From Phycisphaeraceae bacterium (GTDB lineage Bacteria; Planctomycetota; Phycisphaerae; Phycisphaerales; UBA1924), in contig CP075368.1 of NCBI GenBank assembly GCA_019454185.1, forward strand, positions 868,001-932,000: a DNA stretch of 64,000 bases, written 5' to 3'. The notes beneath the pieces were generated by a model. That model was not told where the DNA came from. It was given only the letters and a program-made list of their open reading frames with translations, and searched no databases. The position numbers were made by a program, and so were the translations under genes. Shown here piece after piece: positions 27,155-36,340 of this stretch (position 1 is its first letter; every line of letters starts with the position of its first letter).

Positions 27155-28099
27155 TCATTTCGTGCCCGGGTATCGACCGAGGCAGTCGGATGGATTCGCC
27201 ACACCTCTCGGCGGCGGCTGGTCCTCTAGATGTACCGGAATCCAGTTGACGCCGAGGTCATGGTCTCGGCATACTTCATAGAATCGGCAAGAAGCAATAA
27301 GTGCGCGATCCAGAGTGCTCGGGGATGTTCGTTCAAACACTTGTGCGAGGTCAAAATATCCGAGTGCCTCCACTTCCGCTCGGAGATAACGCAACTCCGG
27401 GAATCCACAAAACCCAGACCCATCCGACGCTGCGCACATATCGGTCGCCCCTCGAACAACCGGCTTCCCCGACCAACTCACTAGTGTCATTGATGGCGAG
27501 ACCGGTGGCAGGACGAGATCGCTCGTCAGCTCCCACCAGGGCTCTGGGAACTCATTCCATGAGCAATCGGCGATCGGCTTCAGTTCGTCGACCACTCGGA
27601 CAGGGACCGTGGGCCGAAACCGCAACCTGTAAAGCCCAGCTTGCTCAAGCACGAAACGCACACGGTGTGGCACCAGAGCCGACACACCGTGTGCTCGCAA
27701 GAAGTCCACTCCCGGAGGGATCTCATCAACAGCCACTCTTGCCAAACCTTCTGCTGTACGTTCCATTACTTCAGCGTCATCGCTGGAGGGGTACAGATGC
27801 TCTAATGGGTTCAGCCGCAGCAACTCGTGACCCCGCCAGTCGTCATGGCTGTAGACCCTGTACTGCCTAAACGAATAGCTGCCAAGCCGTTGGACATCAA
27901 TCGCCTGGCCGCTCCATGGTGATCCGCTGTTGGTCAGAATCATATGAAGGATGTTCCGTAGCCGTGGATCCGTAGATACCATGTCGATGTACAAGATGCT
28001 GCGATGGCGTCCATCTGAAGTTATCATGTCGGCAATGCGACTAAACACATCGGACGACACGCCACCCTTGTTAACCACGAGTCTGGTTCGCATATGCAC
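27155..28099 (-). CDS. Candidate immunity protein for the Hint toxin
   Basis: 314 residues, GTG start sharing its first base with the last base of the toxin stop codon; an in-frame ATG lies two codons later (28093). No signal peptide or TM, so cytoplasmic. No known immunity family recognised; the sequence has RHRSILYIDMVSTDPRLRNI near the start and ELRYLRAEVEALGYFDLAQV near the end. The tight coupling, lower GC and position directly after a polymorphic-toxin C-terminus are the usual hallmarks of immunity genes. No other gene follows on this strand before the IS630 copy. Confidence 0.6.
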   Translation of the reverse strand: MHMRTRLVVNKGGVSSDVFSRIADMITSDGRHRSILYIDMVSTDPRLRNILHMILTNSGSPWSGQAIDVQRLGSYSFRQYRVYSHDDWRGHELLRLNPLEHLYPSSDDAEVMERTAEGLARVAVDEIPPGVDFLRAHGVSALVPHRVRFVLEQAGLYRLRFRPTVPVRVVDELKPIADCSWNEFPEPWWELTSDLVLPPVSPSMTLVSWSGKPVVRGATDMCAASDGSGFCGFPELRYLRAEVEALGYFDLAQVFERTSPSTLDRALIASCRFYEVCRDHDLGVNWIPVHLEDQPPPRGVANPSDCLGRYPGTK

Positions 28100-31000
28100 T
28101 AATCGATTCCTCTATCAAGTAACCATTGTCGTCCAGAGATCCACACGCGTCTATAATCAAACGCCATGCCCGCTTGCGAGCCCCACACCATATCGATATC
28201 GTTGTAAGCTTGTCTCAGTCCATCAATGATTTCGTCTTTGTTCGTGATGAGGCTCGGGTCATGACCAAGTCTGGCGGCGATTATATCGTGAATCGTCGGC
28301 ATGTTGGGGGCGTGACTCACGCCGAAATTGTGTAATGTCCGAGGCGTGATAAGTGCGGGCATGGAGTGCATTTCTTCGGGAGTTGGATATCGATTGAACT
28401 GTAGAAAGAACAGCCGATTGGTCCACTGCTGTGTGGACGAATGATGTACTTCCAGATCATTGCTTAACAAATGTCCGCGCATGGCAATGCTCGCCTGTGA
28501 GCAAGTCATGAGTTGCGACAGATCTATGTCTGGACCAGCAGTCGCGGCAGCGTACATATCGTCCATCATCATGTGTACGGCAGTAACCATAGCGGGCGAG
28601 TCCATACTCTTGCCAAGCATGGTGTCGAGACGAGCGATTAACTGTGTCGCAGCGGCGACGCGATCACCCCCTGTGCGATCTATGTATCTGAGGTAGAGCG
28701 CGAACAATCGCTCGCATACTTCCCGGCCTTGGTTATGCACCCATACTCCACTTGCGCTAACGAAGTAGGTATGGAAGTCCTCAACCTCGAAGTTGTATGT
28801 AGTGTATGAGGCACCATTCCAGCCGTGCTGGGACGAGCCGGATGCCGGGGGGCCACGTTGCACCTGGATATCGGTGACGAACGCGGTCGTTCCTGTTCCA
28901 TCTGCCAGCAGGAGCGAGTGCCCGGCCTCAAGCTCCGCCGCCGGAATGAACGCACCGAGCGACTGCACATAGAACGGGTGCTCCGCCGTGGTGGTCAGCG
29001 ACTCCACAGAGTCCGCAGTCCCATCTCCATCCGCGTCAATCCCAGATTCGATCACGTACAACTCGCTCGGGTGCGTCGTGATCGTGTTGACAACCCGCTT
29101 GTAGAGTTGTGCGCCCGTCTCGTGATGACGCGAGAGCACCATGTCGCCCACCTGCACCTGCTCGATCGGGACGAGGCCCTCGTTCGTGTGGACGAGCGTT
29201 CCCGCTACGAAGCACATGCCGGAAGTTGCGATGGCGGCGGCACGCACGGGAACGCGTTCCATGGCATCTATGATCCGGTCGCCGTACTTGGCCGCGAGAG
29301 CACCTTGCTTGATCTTGCTCGCGGCACTCACCATTGTCACACTCTTGACGGCCACGCCGGCGAGTCCAGGACCTACGGCCAGCGCCACCTCAGCGGCAAC
29401 CCGTCCGACCAGGCGTCCGGCTTCGTAGTCGTTCATCGTGGCCAGTTCGCCCTTTAGTTCGTCGATGATCTCGTAGGCGATTTCGAGATAGACCGCGTAT
29501 TCCTCGCCGAGTTGGTTCAGCGTGTCGTGGTCTCCCGTCAGGACAGCTTCGATGGCTGCATCTCCATCCTTTACCAACTCCCACAAGATCGGGGCAATCC
29601 TCTCTACCAAGCCCGCCGCCGCGAGGATCCGCTGCTGGTCTTCCACACGCAGTGGGCTTCCGGTCAGTTTCATGCGGATGTTGGTGGTTACCGGGTTGTA
29701 GTGTCTCGCAAGGTACCAACCGCCCTCGGCGATCGAGACAAAGCCGTCCCACACTCCCACGCCAGTGTCAATGACGCCTGCCCCAACACCACGCAAGAAG
29801 GCCGCCTGCCCCATCTGGTTCGCCGTGCCGAATTGGTCCTCCAACAGTTGCGTCAGACTCGGGGTCTCATATCCTGCACTCGGTATGGCGACCAAGGCAC
29901 GTGGCGTCATCGTCTCGTTGATATCGACTGATGCGAAGATACGGCCTCCATATGACACGAGGTGGTACGACTGCGATCCGTACTCCAATGTGTCTACCGC
30001 CTCAGCCACCGATCCCGGCATGAGCACCTCGATGAGAAACGGGCTGAAGATCCCGCCCCCGGAGGCGCGTGTGTCGCTGTACTGGCCAACCGCGATGTCG
30101 TAGTCCTCGTACGAGAGGGGCTCATCGATCTCGTCAGGAAGCGTGAGATTGATACGGAAGCCGAACGACAGCACACCCACGTGGCCCATGTCGTTCATCG
30201 CACGGATCTCGATGGTGTTCCAGCCGGGCTGGACTTCGACACCGCTCAGGACGGTCGCGAAGGAACCTGTGTAGTCGTACGGGTCCAGAACTCTAGCGAT
30301 GCCACCCGTCCCCGGGTTCTTGACCACGTTCATGCTTTGTGTAAAGGACCTCTCTGAGTCGGCACCCTTATTTAGCGTGATCTCGATTGAGTCGATTGTC
30401 CCTGTTGGAATGAATCCAAGCCACGAAGTGCTCAGATCGCTCATGGCATCATCAACGCTACCGTTCAGAATTATGTCTGCGATCAGCTTACTTGCATCGA
30501 GCGGATCCGGACGCGGATCCATGACCACTCGGTTAGCCAAGTCAATTGTTGGTGTCGGGTGCGATACCGGAAGGACCTGCGTAGGTGTGCCGAGGAGTGG
30601 TTGGCCGAGGGGGCCGCGCTCAACCGGAACGTACTGGATCGCAACGGGAGTGACCCGGACCGAGTCGCTTCTGGAACCGCCCCCGCCCGTGCTCGTGGCC
30701 GACACGGCGATCGTGTGCGTGCTCGCGTCAGTCCTGACTGCTTCGAGATAGAACGTTCTCTTCCCTGTCGCTCCCCACTCGGATTCTGTGTACGAACCTG
30801 GTGCGATGTAGTCGCCGCCTTCCTTGAGCGGGCTCTTGTCTCGAGATGGGCTCTTCGACCTCCAGAGTCGATACACGCCCTCAGCAGGAACGTACGAACC
30901 ATCGGCCGCCATCTCATTGGGGTCTGAAGCCGGGTACGACACGGTGATGGTCAACTCGCCGGGCGGGAAGTCCTTCAGCTCAACGACGACTGGAATGAAG

Positions 31001-34000
31001 TTGACACCCTCTGACTCATTGTCACGGTATTCAGAGATTGTGCTGCTGGCCTCGTCCAGGTTGAAACCGTCTGCATAGTCTGGGATGCCATCGGAGTCCT
31101 GATCGCCCAGAGATGCGAACATGATCTTGCCATAGCCGGACATCTCGGCCTCGTCTTCGTCACTTGACCGGGATGGGTTGCTCAAGCCATCGTCGTTATC
31201 AGAGTCTATATCGACATCGACCCGAGGTCGCCAGATCTTTGCCTTCTTGCCCTTGGCCGGATTGGACTCGTAACTGTCATACGTCTCATCGATCTGCTTG
31301 CACCCGAGCAGGCCGCTGACATCCTCGACAACAACCTCGTCTGTAGCGGGAGACACATTGAAGCAGTAGTCAAAATCATGCAGACAGTTGTCCGCGAAAT
31401 ACAAGGGCTCGGTGCCGGCATAGACCAGCTTCGCGTCGTGTGGACCGTCGCCAGAGAGGCGCACAGTCCGATTAATAGAGCCCCCGAAGCCCGTCGAACC
31501 CAAGTGGCGTGGGCCGACTTGGACCGACCAAGAGCCCTCCCCTCCGTTCGGCGATGCGGACACACTGACCTCATAGGTCTGCTCGCGGTCTCGTGCTCCG
31601 ACGACCTCGGGATTGGTCGGATCGCCCGCAACGGCTTCGATTCCATCGACTATTCCATCACCATCTGTGTCCGCTTCGAGTGGATCCGTTCCCCACAACT
31701 GCTCGTCCCTGTTCGAGAGACCGTCTGCGTCAAAGTCCTCATCTCCATCGAGCGTGCCGTTACTATCCGAGTCACTGCTCAACGGATTGAGCAGAAGAGA
31801 ACGGATGCTGAAGATCTCGAAACCGTCGGAGAGTCCGTCGCCATCTGTGTCATAGCCGCAGGGGGAGGTGCCGTGGATTATCACCTCGTCGCCATCGCTC
31901 AGCCCATCGCCGTCGGAGTCGGGATTGAGCGGATCGATGCATGACATGCCGCGCGCCTCGTATCCGTCAAGCAGCCCGTCGCCGTCCGTGTCAGGATTGA
32001 GCGGATCAGTGCCGAAGATCGCCTCCATGTAGTCAACGAGGCCGTCATTATCGGTGTCGTCTCTCGCACCGGGCGGATCATCTGGGTCGAGCGGATCCCA
32101 GCCTTGACCAACCTCCACACCATCGCTCAGCCCATCGCCGTCTGTGTCCCACTTCCGTGGATCTGTACCCAGTCCGCACTCTTGAGCACCGGTAAGCCGG
32201 TCATGGTCTTCATCCTTATCGCCGACCACAGTGCCGTAGCGGATCTCACAGCCGTCATTCGCACCGTCACCGTCCGAGTCGAAGCTGCACGGATTCAGAC
32301 CCGCAGCGATCTCATCTCCATCATTGACTCCATCCCCATCACTATCTGCCGCGAAGCCGAATGGACACTCGCCGCCCGACTCCTCCTCGTCGAACAGTCC
32401 ATCGCCGTCCGTGTCGAAACGGATGCTGAAGATGCAGACTTTCTGCTTGACACATCCATTCAGCTCGTACGTCACGATGGCGGTGACGAACAGAGGTACT
32501 CCGAAGCGAGGGTTGCATGTCGGTGACTCGCGGAGCGTGAACTGGAACGTGCTGTCCCGCTGGGACACCGAGGCCACATAGCACGACTCGTCGGTCAGTG
32601 TCCAGGTGAATGTGCCTCCGGGCGGCACTGCCGTTGCTGTGAGGGTTATCTGCTCGCCGCCGTATACCTCCCACGGGCATCCGCTGAGATCCAAAGCGCA
32701 ATCCGCAAATGGGATCGTCACCGTAGCGATCTTCGCGCAGTTCCCCTCCGTATCCACGCACACGGCCTTGATGATGACGTCGGTCTCGGAACCTTCGAAG
32801 AAGTCGATCTGGTACTCAAGTGTGTCGGCCTCGATGGGACCCACGGTCATCGTCCCGAAGTGCACGATCCAGTATCGCTCATCGCAATCACTGCCCCAGA
32901 GCGCATGAACCGTGAAGGGCTCGCCGAGCCGGATGATCTCCGGCGCGGAGGTGATCTGCACCTGCGCGTTGCAGTCCGGGCACCCAGCCGTTGCGATGCC
33001 CTCCGCTCGTTGGCCCAGAACGATCGGATCGACGTCGCAGACCGTCTGCGTTGTCGCTGCGACGATGCTCTGCCCGCTGACAGTGAATCTGCCGTTCTGC
33101 CAGTAATCGAGGACTGCGTTCCCGCCGCTCCAGTGTGCGGGGTCCAGCGTTGCTGTGATCGGGTCTTCCGGATACAGCAGAGACCACGTCGCCAGCACAG
33201 AGCCCAGATCGCCCCAGTCCGCTGCGGAGAGAAGACGGTCCTCGGCCGCGATCACCGGTTCGCCAGCGATCACCGACTCGATCATCATGTCGAGATCAAG
33301 GTCATCGGTCGAGAGATCTTGGTTGAGATCGCCACCATCCTGGGGCGGTGCGCCCTGCTGGACGAGCGTGTCCAACTCGATCACATCAAAGAGATCCAGT
33401 TCGTTGTCCTGGTTGAGATCTCCCCAGACAGAAAGGGGTTCGAGGATGACCGGCTTCAGCCCCGGGTGGGGGTAGGACTGGTCAAAGAGCAACTCGCCGG
33501 TCGCTCCGGAGAACCAGAAGTGTCTCTCAACAGGTATACCGATGGGATCGAGCCGCATGCCCGAGGCAAAGATGTCGGGCACACCGTCGGCGTTCACATC
33601 GTGAGAGCCGCCCAGCGCGAAGCCGATGCGATCGCCACGCCGCCCACGAAGCGTGAAGAGTTGTTCTCCCGTAGCACCTGAATAGACAAATACTCTGCCG
33701 ATCGCATCGGTCCAGAGATGCGATCTGGGCGCGGCAACTGCGACGTCTGGAACGCCGTCACCGTTCAGATCGGGCAGAATCTCGAAGTCCCAGCCAAAGG
33801 CGTTGTCCGGCTCTGTTGCTTCGATCTGCAGCAGGACCGCGTTGTTGGTGCCCGAGCGAACGGTTACAACACCCGGCACGGTGCCGCCCGGGGCAACAAC
33901 CATCGCATCAACGTAATCGGGTATGCCATCCTGATCGAAATCCTGTGCGCGGCAGTCGGCAACGGCCGCGAACCATGAGATCACAGGAATAACGAGAACA

Positions 34001-34026
34001 GCAGCGAGCAGCCGAGCCATGTTCAT
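28099..34026 (-). CDS. Giant exported polymorphic toxin-like protein with Hint domain
   Basis: 1975 residues. Signal peptide (LLAAVLVIPVISWFAAVADC, ending CRAQ). In order: FG-GAP-like repeats (about 40-180, DLNGDGVPDVAVAAPR), dockerin/EF-hand-like pair (about 205-260, GDLNQDNELDLFDVIELD), beta domains, about 12 TSP type-3 calcium repeats (about 530-795, DTDGDGLSDGxE type), long beta and helical region, a Hint self-cleavage domain (about 1604-1764, MCFVAGTLVHTNEGLVPIEQ to FHTYFVSASGVWVHNQ) and a roughly 210-residue C-terminus with EVHHSSTQQW. Hint followed by a short variable tip is the polymorphic-toxin plan; a His-pair nuclease tip is inference. ATG 34026 follows GGAGGAAC. Confidence 0.8.
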   Translation of the reverse strand: MNMARLLAAVLVIPVISWFAAVADCRAQDFDQDGIPDYVDAMVVAPGGTVPGVVTVRSGTNNAVLLQIEATEPDNAFGWDFEILPDLNGDGVPDVAVAAPRSHLWTDAIGRVFVYSGATGEQLFTLRGRRGDRIGFALGGSHDVNADGVPDIFASGMRLDPIGIPVERHFWFSGATGELLFDQSYPHPGLKPVILEPLSVWGDLNQDNELDLFDVIELDTLVQQGAPPQDGGDLNQDLSTDDLDLDMMIESVIAGEPVIAAEDRLLSAADWGDLGSVLATWSLLYPEDPITATLDPAHWSGGNAVLDYWQNGRFTVSGQSIVAATTQTVCDVDPIVLGQRAEGIATAGCPDCNAQVQITSAPEIIRLGEPFTVHALWGSDCDERYWIVHFGTMTVGPIEADTLEYQIDFFEGSETDVIIKAVCVDTEGNCAKIATVTIPFADCALDLSGCPWEVYGGEQITLTATAVPPGGTFTWTLTDESCYVASVSQRDSTFQFTLRESPTCNPRFGVPLFVTAIVTYELNGCVKQKVCIFSIRFDTDGDGLFDEEESGGECPFGFAADSDGDGVNDGDEIAAGLNPCSFDSDGDGANDGCEIRYGTVVGDKDEDHDRLTGAQECGLGTDPRKWDTDGDGLSDGVEVGQGWDPLDPDDPPGARDDTDNDGLVDYMEAIFGTDPLNPDTDGDGLLDGYEARGMSCIDPLNPDSDGDGLSDGDEVIIHGTSPCGYDTDGDGLSDGFEIFSIRSLLLNPLSSDSDSNGTLDGDEDFDADGLSNRDEQLWGTDPLEADTDGDGIVDGIEAVAGDPTNPEVVGARDREQTYEVSVSASPNGGEGSWSVQVGPRHLGSTGFGGSINRTVRLSGDGPHDAKLVYAGTEPLYFADNCLHDFDYCFNVSPATDEVVVEDVSGLLGCKQIDETYDSYESNPAKGKKAKIWRPRVDVDIDSDNDDGLSNPSRSSDEDEAEMSGYGKIMFASLGDQDSDGIPDYADGFNLDEASSTISEYRDNESEGVNFIPVVVELKDFPPGELTITVSYPASDPNEMAADGSYVPAEGVYRLWRSKSPSRDKSPLKEGGDYIAPGSYTESEWGATGKRTFYLEAVRTDASTHTIAVSATSTGGGGSRSDSVRVTPVAIQYVPVERGPLGQPLLGTPTQVLPVSHPTPTIDLANRVVMDPRPDPLDASKLIADIILNGSVDDAMSDLSTSWLGFIPTGTIDSIEITLNKGADSERSFTQSMNVVKNPGTGGIARVLDPYDYTGSFATVLSGVEVQPGWNTIEIRAMNDMGHVGVLSFGFRINLTLPDEIDEPLSYEDYDIAVGQYSDTRASGGGIFSPFLIEVLMPGSVAEAVDTLEYGSQSYHLVSYGGRIFASVDINETMTPRALVAIPSAGYETPSLTQLLEDQFGTANQMGQAAFLRGVGAGVIDTGVGVWDGFVSIAEGGWYLARHYNPVTTNIRMKLTGSPLRVEDQQRILAAAGLVERIAPILWELVKDGDAAIEAVLTGDHDTLNQLGEEYAVYLEIAYEIIDELKGELATMNDYEAGRLVGRVAAEVALAVGPGLAGVAVKSVTMVSAASKIKQGALAAKYGDRIIDAMERVPVRAAAIATSGMCFVAGTLVHTNEGLVPIEQVQVGDMVLSRHHETGAQLYKRVVNTITTHPSELYVIESGIDADGDGTADSVESLTTTAEHPFYVQSLGAFIPAAELEAGHSLLLADGTGTTAFVTDIQVQRGPPASGSSQHGWNGASYTTYNFEVEDFHTYFVSASGVWVHNQGREVCERLFALYLRYIDRTGGDRVAAATQLIARLDTMLGKSMDSPAMVTAVHMMMDDMYAAATAGPDIDLSQLMTCSQASIAMRGHLLSNDLEVHHSSTQQWTNRLFFLQFNRYPTPEEMHSMPALITPRTLHNFGVSHAPNMPTIHDIIAARLGHDPSLITNKDEIIDGLRQAYNDIDMVWGSQAGMAFDYRRVWISGRQWLLDRGID

Positions 34027-34387
34027 ATAGTTCCTCCAGCAGCCGCCAGCATACAGGTTTCTACGAAGCATGCAAGGCGGTTCACAGGGTTCGCGCGATC
34101 AAAGTGTCTGAGATGCCTCGGTCTCGCATCGCAGCCCGTTGTCTACCAGAGAGTTGCGGACCGAATCGTGAAGAGAGAATTCACATCACGGGGCGTGTTC
34201 CACAGGACTATCCGATGTGGAAATGAACGACTTCATCCGCAACGCACGGACAAGTGATCAGGGGCTTCAACGGAAGAATCACGCGGCCCCGCTTTCAATC
34301 GCGGAACGTAGCCCACGGATGCCGCGTTCCCGCACCAGAGTTCGGCGTCTTCCCTATCAACGGGCCGCATGGGCCGCACGGGTCCAC

Positions 34388-34783
34388 CTAGGCGTGCGCG
34401 CCGGTCGCCGCGCGCACGGCCGCCCGCACCCGCTCGGTCTCGTCGCCCGCTTGGTGGAACGTGGCGTCGAGCGCTTCGCGGGCCAGCCGCATCTGCTCCT
34501 CCCACGGCGTACCGGGCGGCGGGGGAACGTGCTTGTTCGGGTTGAGATCAGCCAGCCGCTCGGCCTCCCGGAAGTCGCCGCGGGCCCAGGCGAGGGTCTC
34601 TTGGATATGCCGGTACGTGTCGCCGTCGGTGTGCTCCGGACGAACCAGCGCCAAGCCCGGCTCGCGTGCTGCCTTCAGGGCGCAGATCCGGTGCGTGAGC
34701 ATGTTGTCGTGCGCGCGGTTCTCGGCGTCGTCGCGCTGCGACTGCCGCTCGATTCGGTTCAGACGCGACCTCAGCGATCGCAT
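34388..34783 (-). CDS. Small helical protein, family of three in this window (copy 1)
   Basis: 131 residues, near-identical to the protein at 59405 and related to that at 47192. Starts with a basic coiled-coil-like helix (RSRLNRIERQSQRDDAENRA), then an [20 protein letters not shown] segment and the invariant [20 protein letters not shown], and ends in an acidic-basic helix. Last of three adjacent minus-strand genes within the direct repeat. GAGGAGGAG precedes the ATG. Function unknown; no membrane segment. The Pro-rich centre with the Trp-Glu pair is the best family marker. Confidence 0.7.
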   Translation of the reverse strand: MRSLRSRLNRIERQSQRDDAENRAHDNMLTHRICALKAAREPGLALVRPEHTDGDTYRHIQETLAWARGDFREAERLADLNPNKHVPPPPGTPWEEQMRLAREALDATFHQAGDETERVRAAVRAATGAHA

Positions 34784-34799
34784 GGGCGGCTCCTCCTCG

Positions 34800-35060
34800 C
34801 TACGAGATGACGAACGTCCCGCCCGCCGCGAGCCACTGCTCCAGCGGGTTCGGCGCGGCCTTGTCGAGGATCACCAGCCGAGGGTGCGAGACCCTGCCGC
34901 ACCGGTCGCACCCGATCCGGTCGCCGGGCCGGGTGGTCAGATCGCACTCGGGCGGCCCCTGCACGAAGTGCTGCGGCCAGCCGCGCCCGTTGCACCTCGG
35001 ACACTCGCCGACGATGTCGCGCCGCTCCTCCAGCCGCTTCAGCCGTCCGCTCAGGCGCAT
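34800..35060 (-). CDS. Small zinc-ribbon protein (copy 1)
   Basis: 86 residues with two zinc knuckles: CPRCNGRGWPQHF and, 30 residues on, CDRCGRVSHPRLV. The first has the CxxCxGxG shape of DnaJ-type knuckles. A conserved C-terminal helix PLEQWLAAGGTFV follows. Nearly the same as the gene at 59817. The start overlaps the end of the upstream gene by 10 bases and a 16-base gap separates it from the next, so the three behave as one operon. Role unknown; zinc binding is inferred from spacing. Confidence 0.7.
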   Translation of the reverse strand: MRLSGRLKRLEERRDIVGECPRCNGRGWPQHFVQGPPECDLTTRPGDRIGCDRCGRVSHPRLVILDKAAPNPLEQWLAAGGTFVIS

Positions 35061-35298
35061 GCTCGCTCACCCCAGTTCACCTGTGGCGGCACGGGCGGCG
35101 TACTCGACGCCTCCTTCATCGATCGCTCCAGATCGTCCACGCGCGTGGCCAGGTCGTCGAGTTCGATCGACTCGCGCGAGAACTTCAGCAGCGCCGTCGC
35201 GGCGCTCACGCGGCTGCTCATCGGCGCGGACGTGTCGGCCATGATCTTCGCGAGCACCTGCACCGCCACCGGCGCGAACTTCTGACTGGCCGCCACCC
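35051..35298 (-). pseudogene. 3' part of the terminase-small-subunit-like gene (partner 60068-60520)
   Basis: Encodes the last 80 residues of the 150-residue protein at 60068 (from ASQKFAPVAVQVLAKIMADT to the end). The N-terminal HTH half is missing; upstream of 35298 the DNA belongs to an integrase relic. A fortuitous ATG at 35305 keeps the frame open. Confidence 0.75.
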
Positions 35299-35687
35299 GA
35301 TTCATGCGCCGCCGCTCTGCGCCGCTTCATCGCGTGGAAGGTCGGCACCAGCCCGCACGCTTCGAATGTCGGGAGCACGCGGCCGCCGGATTCCCATGCC
35401 GCGAGCGCCCTGTAGTACCGCTCCCTGCTCTCCGGCGAGCCGATCTCGCCGAGCCAGTAATCTCGGCGCGCCCCCGAGCGGCTGTCGGTCAGCGTGACGA
35501 TCGCCTGTCCGTGCTCCGGCCGCGCCCGGTACGCCGGGACCTTGGCCCTGCCACGCGGTCCCTTCGATGAACCTGCGACCGTCTCGTGCGGTGCGTAATG
35601 CGCTACCGCATGCGCGTGCGAAAGTGGCTCTTTGGAGGCGTTTTCTAACCGCTTGTGGGTGGATTTCCGCCGCTGTTTCCCGGTCAT
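35299..35687 (-). pseudogene. N-terminal fragment of a tyrosine integrase
   Basis: About 126 codons starting MTGKQRRKSTHK. The segment KVPAYRARPEHGQAIVTL, then DYWLGEIGSPESRERYYRAL and WESGGRVLP, is the N-terminal arm-binding region found in many planctomycete phage-type integrases. The core-binding and catalytic domains are absent; at 35298 the sequence switches to the terminase-like relic in another frame. Its 5' end faces the tRNA-Pro fragment 116 bases away, the usual placement of an integrase beside its attachment site. Confidence 0.7.
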
Positions 35688-35706
35688 TCGGTGCACTCCG
35701 GAGCCG

Positions 35707-35727
35707 AGCGCGGTGTTACACCGCGCT
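35707..35727. repeat. Palindrome 1 (GCGCGGTG type)
   Basis: Perfect 10-bp arms AGCGCGGTGT and ACACCGCGCT around one central T. First of three related palindromes in 400 bp (others at 35951 and 36092). Lies just upstream of the integrase relic. Confidence 0.7.
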
Positions 35728-35761
35728 GATTTGGCGTCCAGCTGCACCGCTCGTTCCCGGG

Positions 35762-35788
35762 CGGGTATACGCAACTCGCGTATTCAGC
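35762..35788 (+). repeat. 27-bp att-like repeat with ATACGC-N5-GCGTAT core (copy 2)
   Basis: ATACGC at 35767-35772, spacer AACTC, GCGTAT at 35778-35783. One base differs from the copy at 4556-4582 (opposite orientation). It lies 15 bases from the tRNA-Pro fragment. Confidence 0.6.
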
Positions 35789-35802
35789 GTCACTTACAGA
35801 AA

Positions 35803-35844
35803 TCGGGGTGACAGGATTTGAACCTGCGACCTTCTCGTCCCGAA
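35803..35844 (-). other. 3' fragment of a tRNA-Pro(CGG) gene, integration scar
   Basis: Read on the minus strand: anticodon loop TTCGGGA, variable region, T-arm GCAGG-TTCAAAT-CCTGT, acceptor strand CACCCCG and discriminator A. Sequence 5' of the anticodon loop cannot pair with the CGAGA stem half and does not resemble a tRNA, so only the 42-base 3' part is present. Integrases commonly recombine at the anticodon loop and leave such a duplicate; an intact tRNA-Pro(CGG) should exist elsewhere. Confidence 0.75.
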
Positions 35845-35950
35845 GCCCAATCACCTGCCGAACGCATTCCATAAACCACGTTAGACGCGACAGTTACGAA
35901 AGGCGAGGGATGTCGCCCTTGCGCCCGTTTGCGGCCAGTTTCGGGCGGTT

Positions 35951-35968
35951 GCGCGGTGTACACCGCGC
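35951..35968. repeat. Palindrome 2 (GCGCGGTGTACACCGCGC)
   Basis: Perfect 18-bp palindrome, second of three related sites in this intergenic region. Confidence 0.75.
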
Positions 35969-36091
35969 CGCATGGATGTGAGCATGCATAGCAGATCTTG
36001 GCGAGCGACTTCCTCGCATGAATCGACGCATCAAAGAGGCCAGTTTGCCGCATCGTTGGGGATCGTTCCTCGCTCGAAATCGGCGACTTCA

Positions 36092-36109
36092 GCGCGGTGT
36101 GCACCGCGC
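36092..36109. repeat. Palindrome 3 (GCGCGGTG-TG-CACCGCGC)
   Basis: 8-bp arms identical to those of palindrome 2, differing only in the two central bases. Third of three sites spaced about 240 and 140 bases apart. Confidence 0.7.
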
Positions 36110-36340
36110 GCTGGCGGCGTCATCAGCTCTCGCGCCGCACGTGCGGAGAGAGCATGAGACCGAAGCGTCTGCACATTCTAACTGTTGCGCTACGTTTGCG
36201 CCCACAAAGCGAGCCCGGCGCCTGTCGCGCCGTGTATCTCGGTGTCCTCGAATCCCTGACGGCGCTCGGTCGCGTTCTCGATACATGTCCAACGATTGGC
36301 ACACCGCCCGGTGATACACTGAAATCGGGAGGACTAACCC

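Larger units (their letters stand above)
34287..35298. repeat. Direct repeat of about 1 kb, left copy (partner 59304-60324)
   Basis: Begins CCCCGCTTTCAATCGCGG and ends GCGAACTTCTGACTGGCCGCC in both copies, same orientation, high identity. It carries two complete minus-strand genes and the 3' part of a third. At 35298 the homology stops inside the third gene, where an integrase relic is joined. The two copies bracket about 24 kb of accessory DNA. Confidence 0.85.
35845..36340. other. Gene-free stretch upstream of the type I locus
   Basis: No gene supported. It contains palindromes 2 and 3 and the GGGAGGAC ribosome site (about 36329) for the next gene. Short openings exist on both strands without ribosome sites or recognisable products. 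Confidence 0.5.

Noticed and set aside
36140..36220. tRNA-like 5' half on the minus strand (D-arm-like GTAGCGCAAC and AGTTAGAATG)
   Set aside because: The anticodon stem does not pair, no T-arm follows and the acceptor strand does not match the fragment at 35803.
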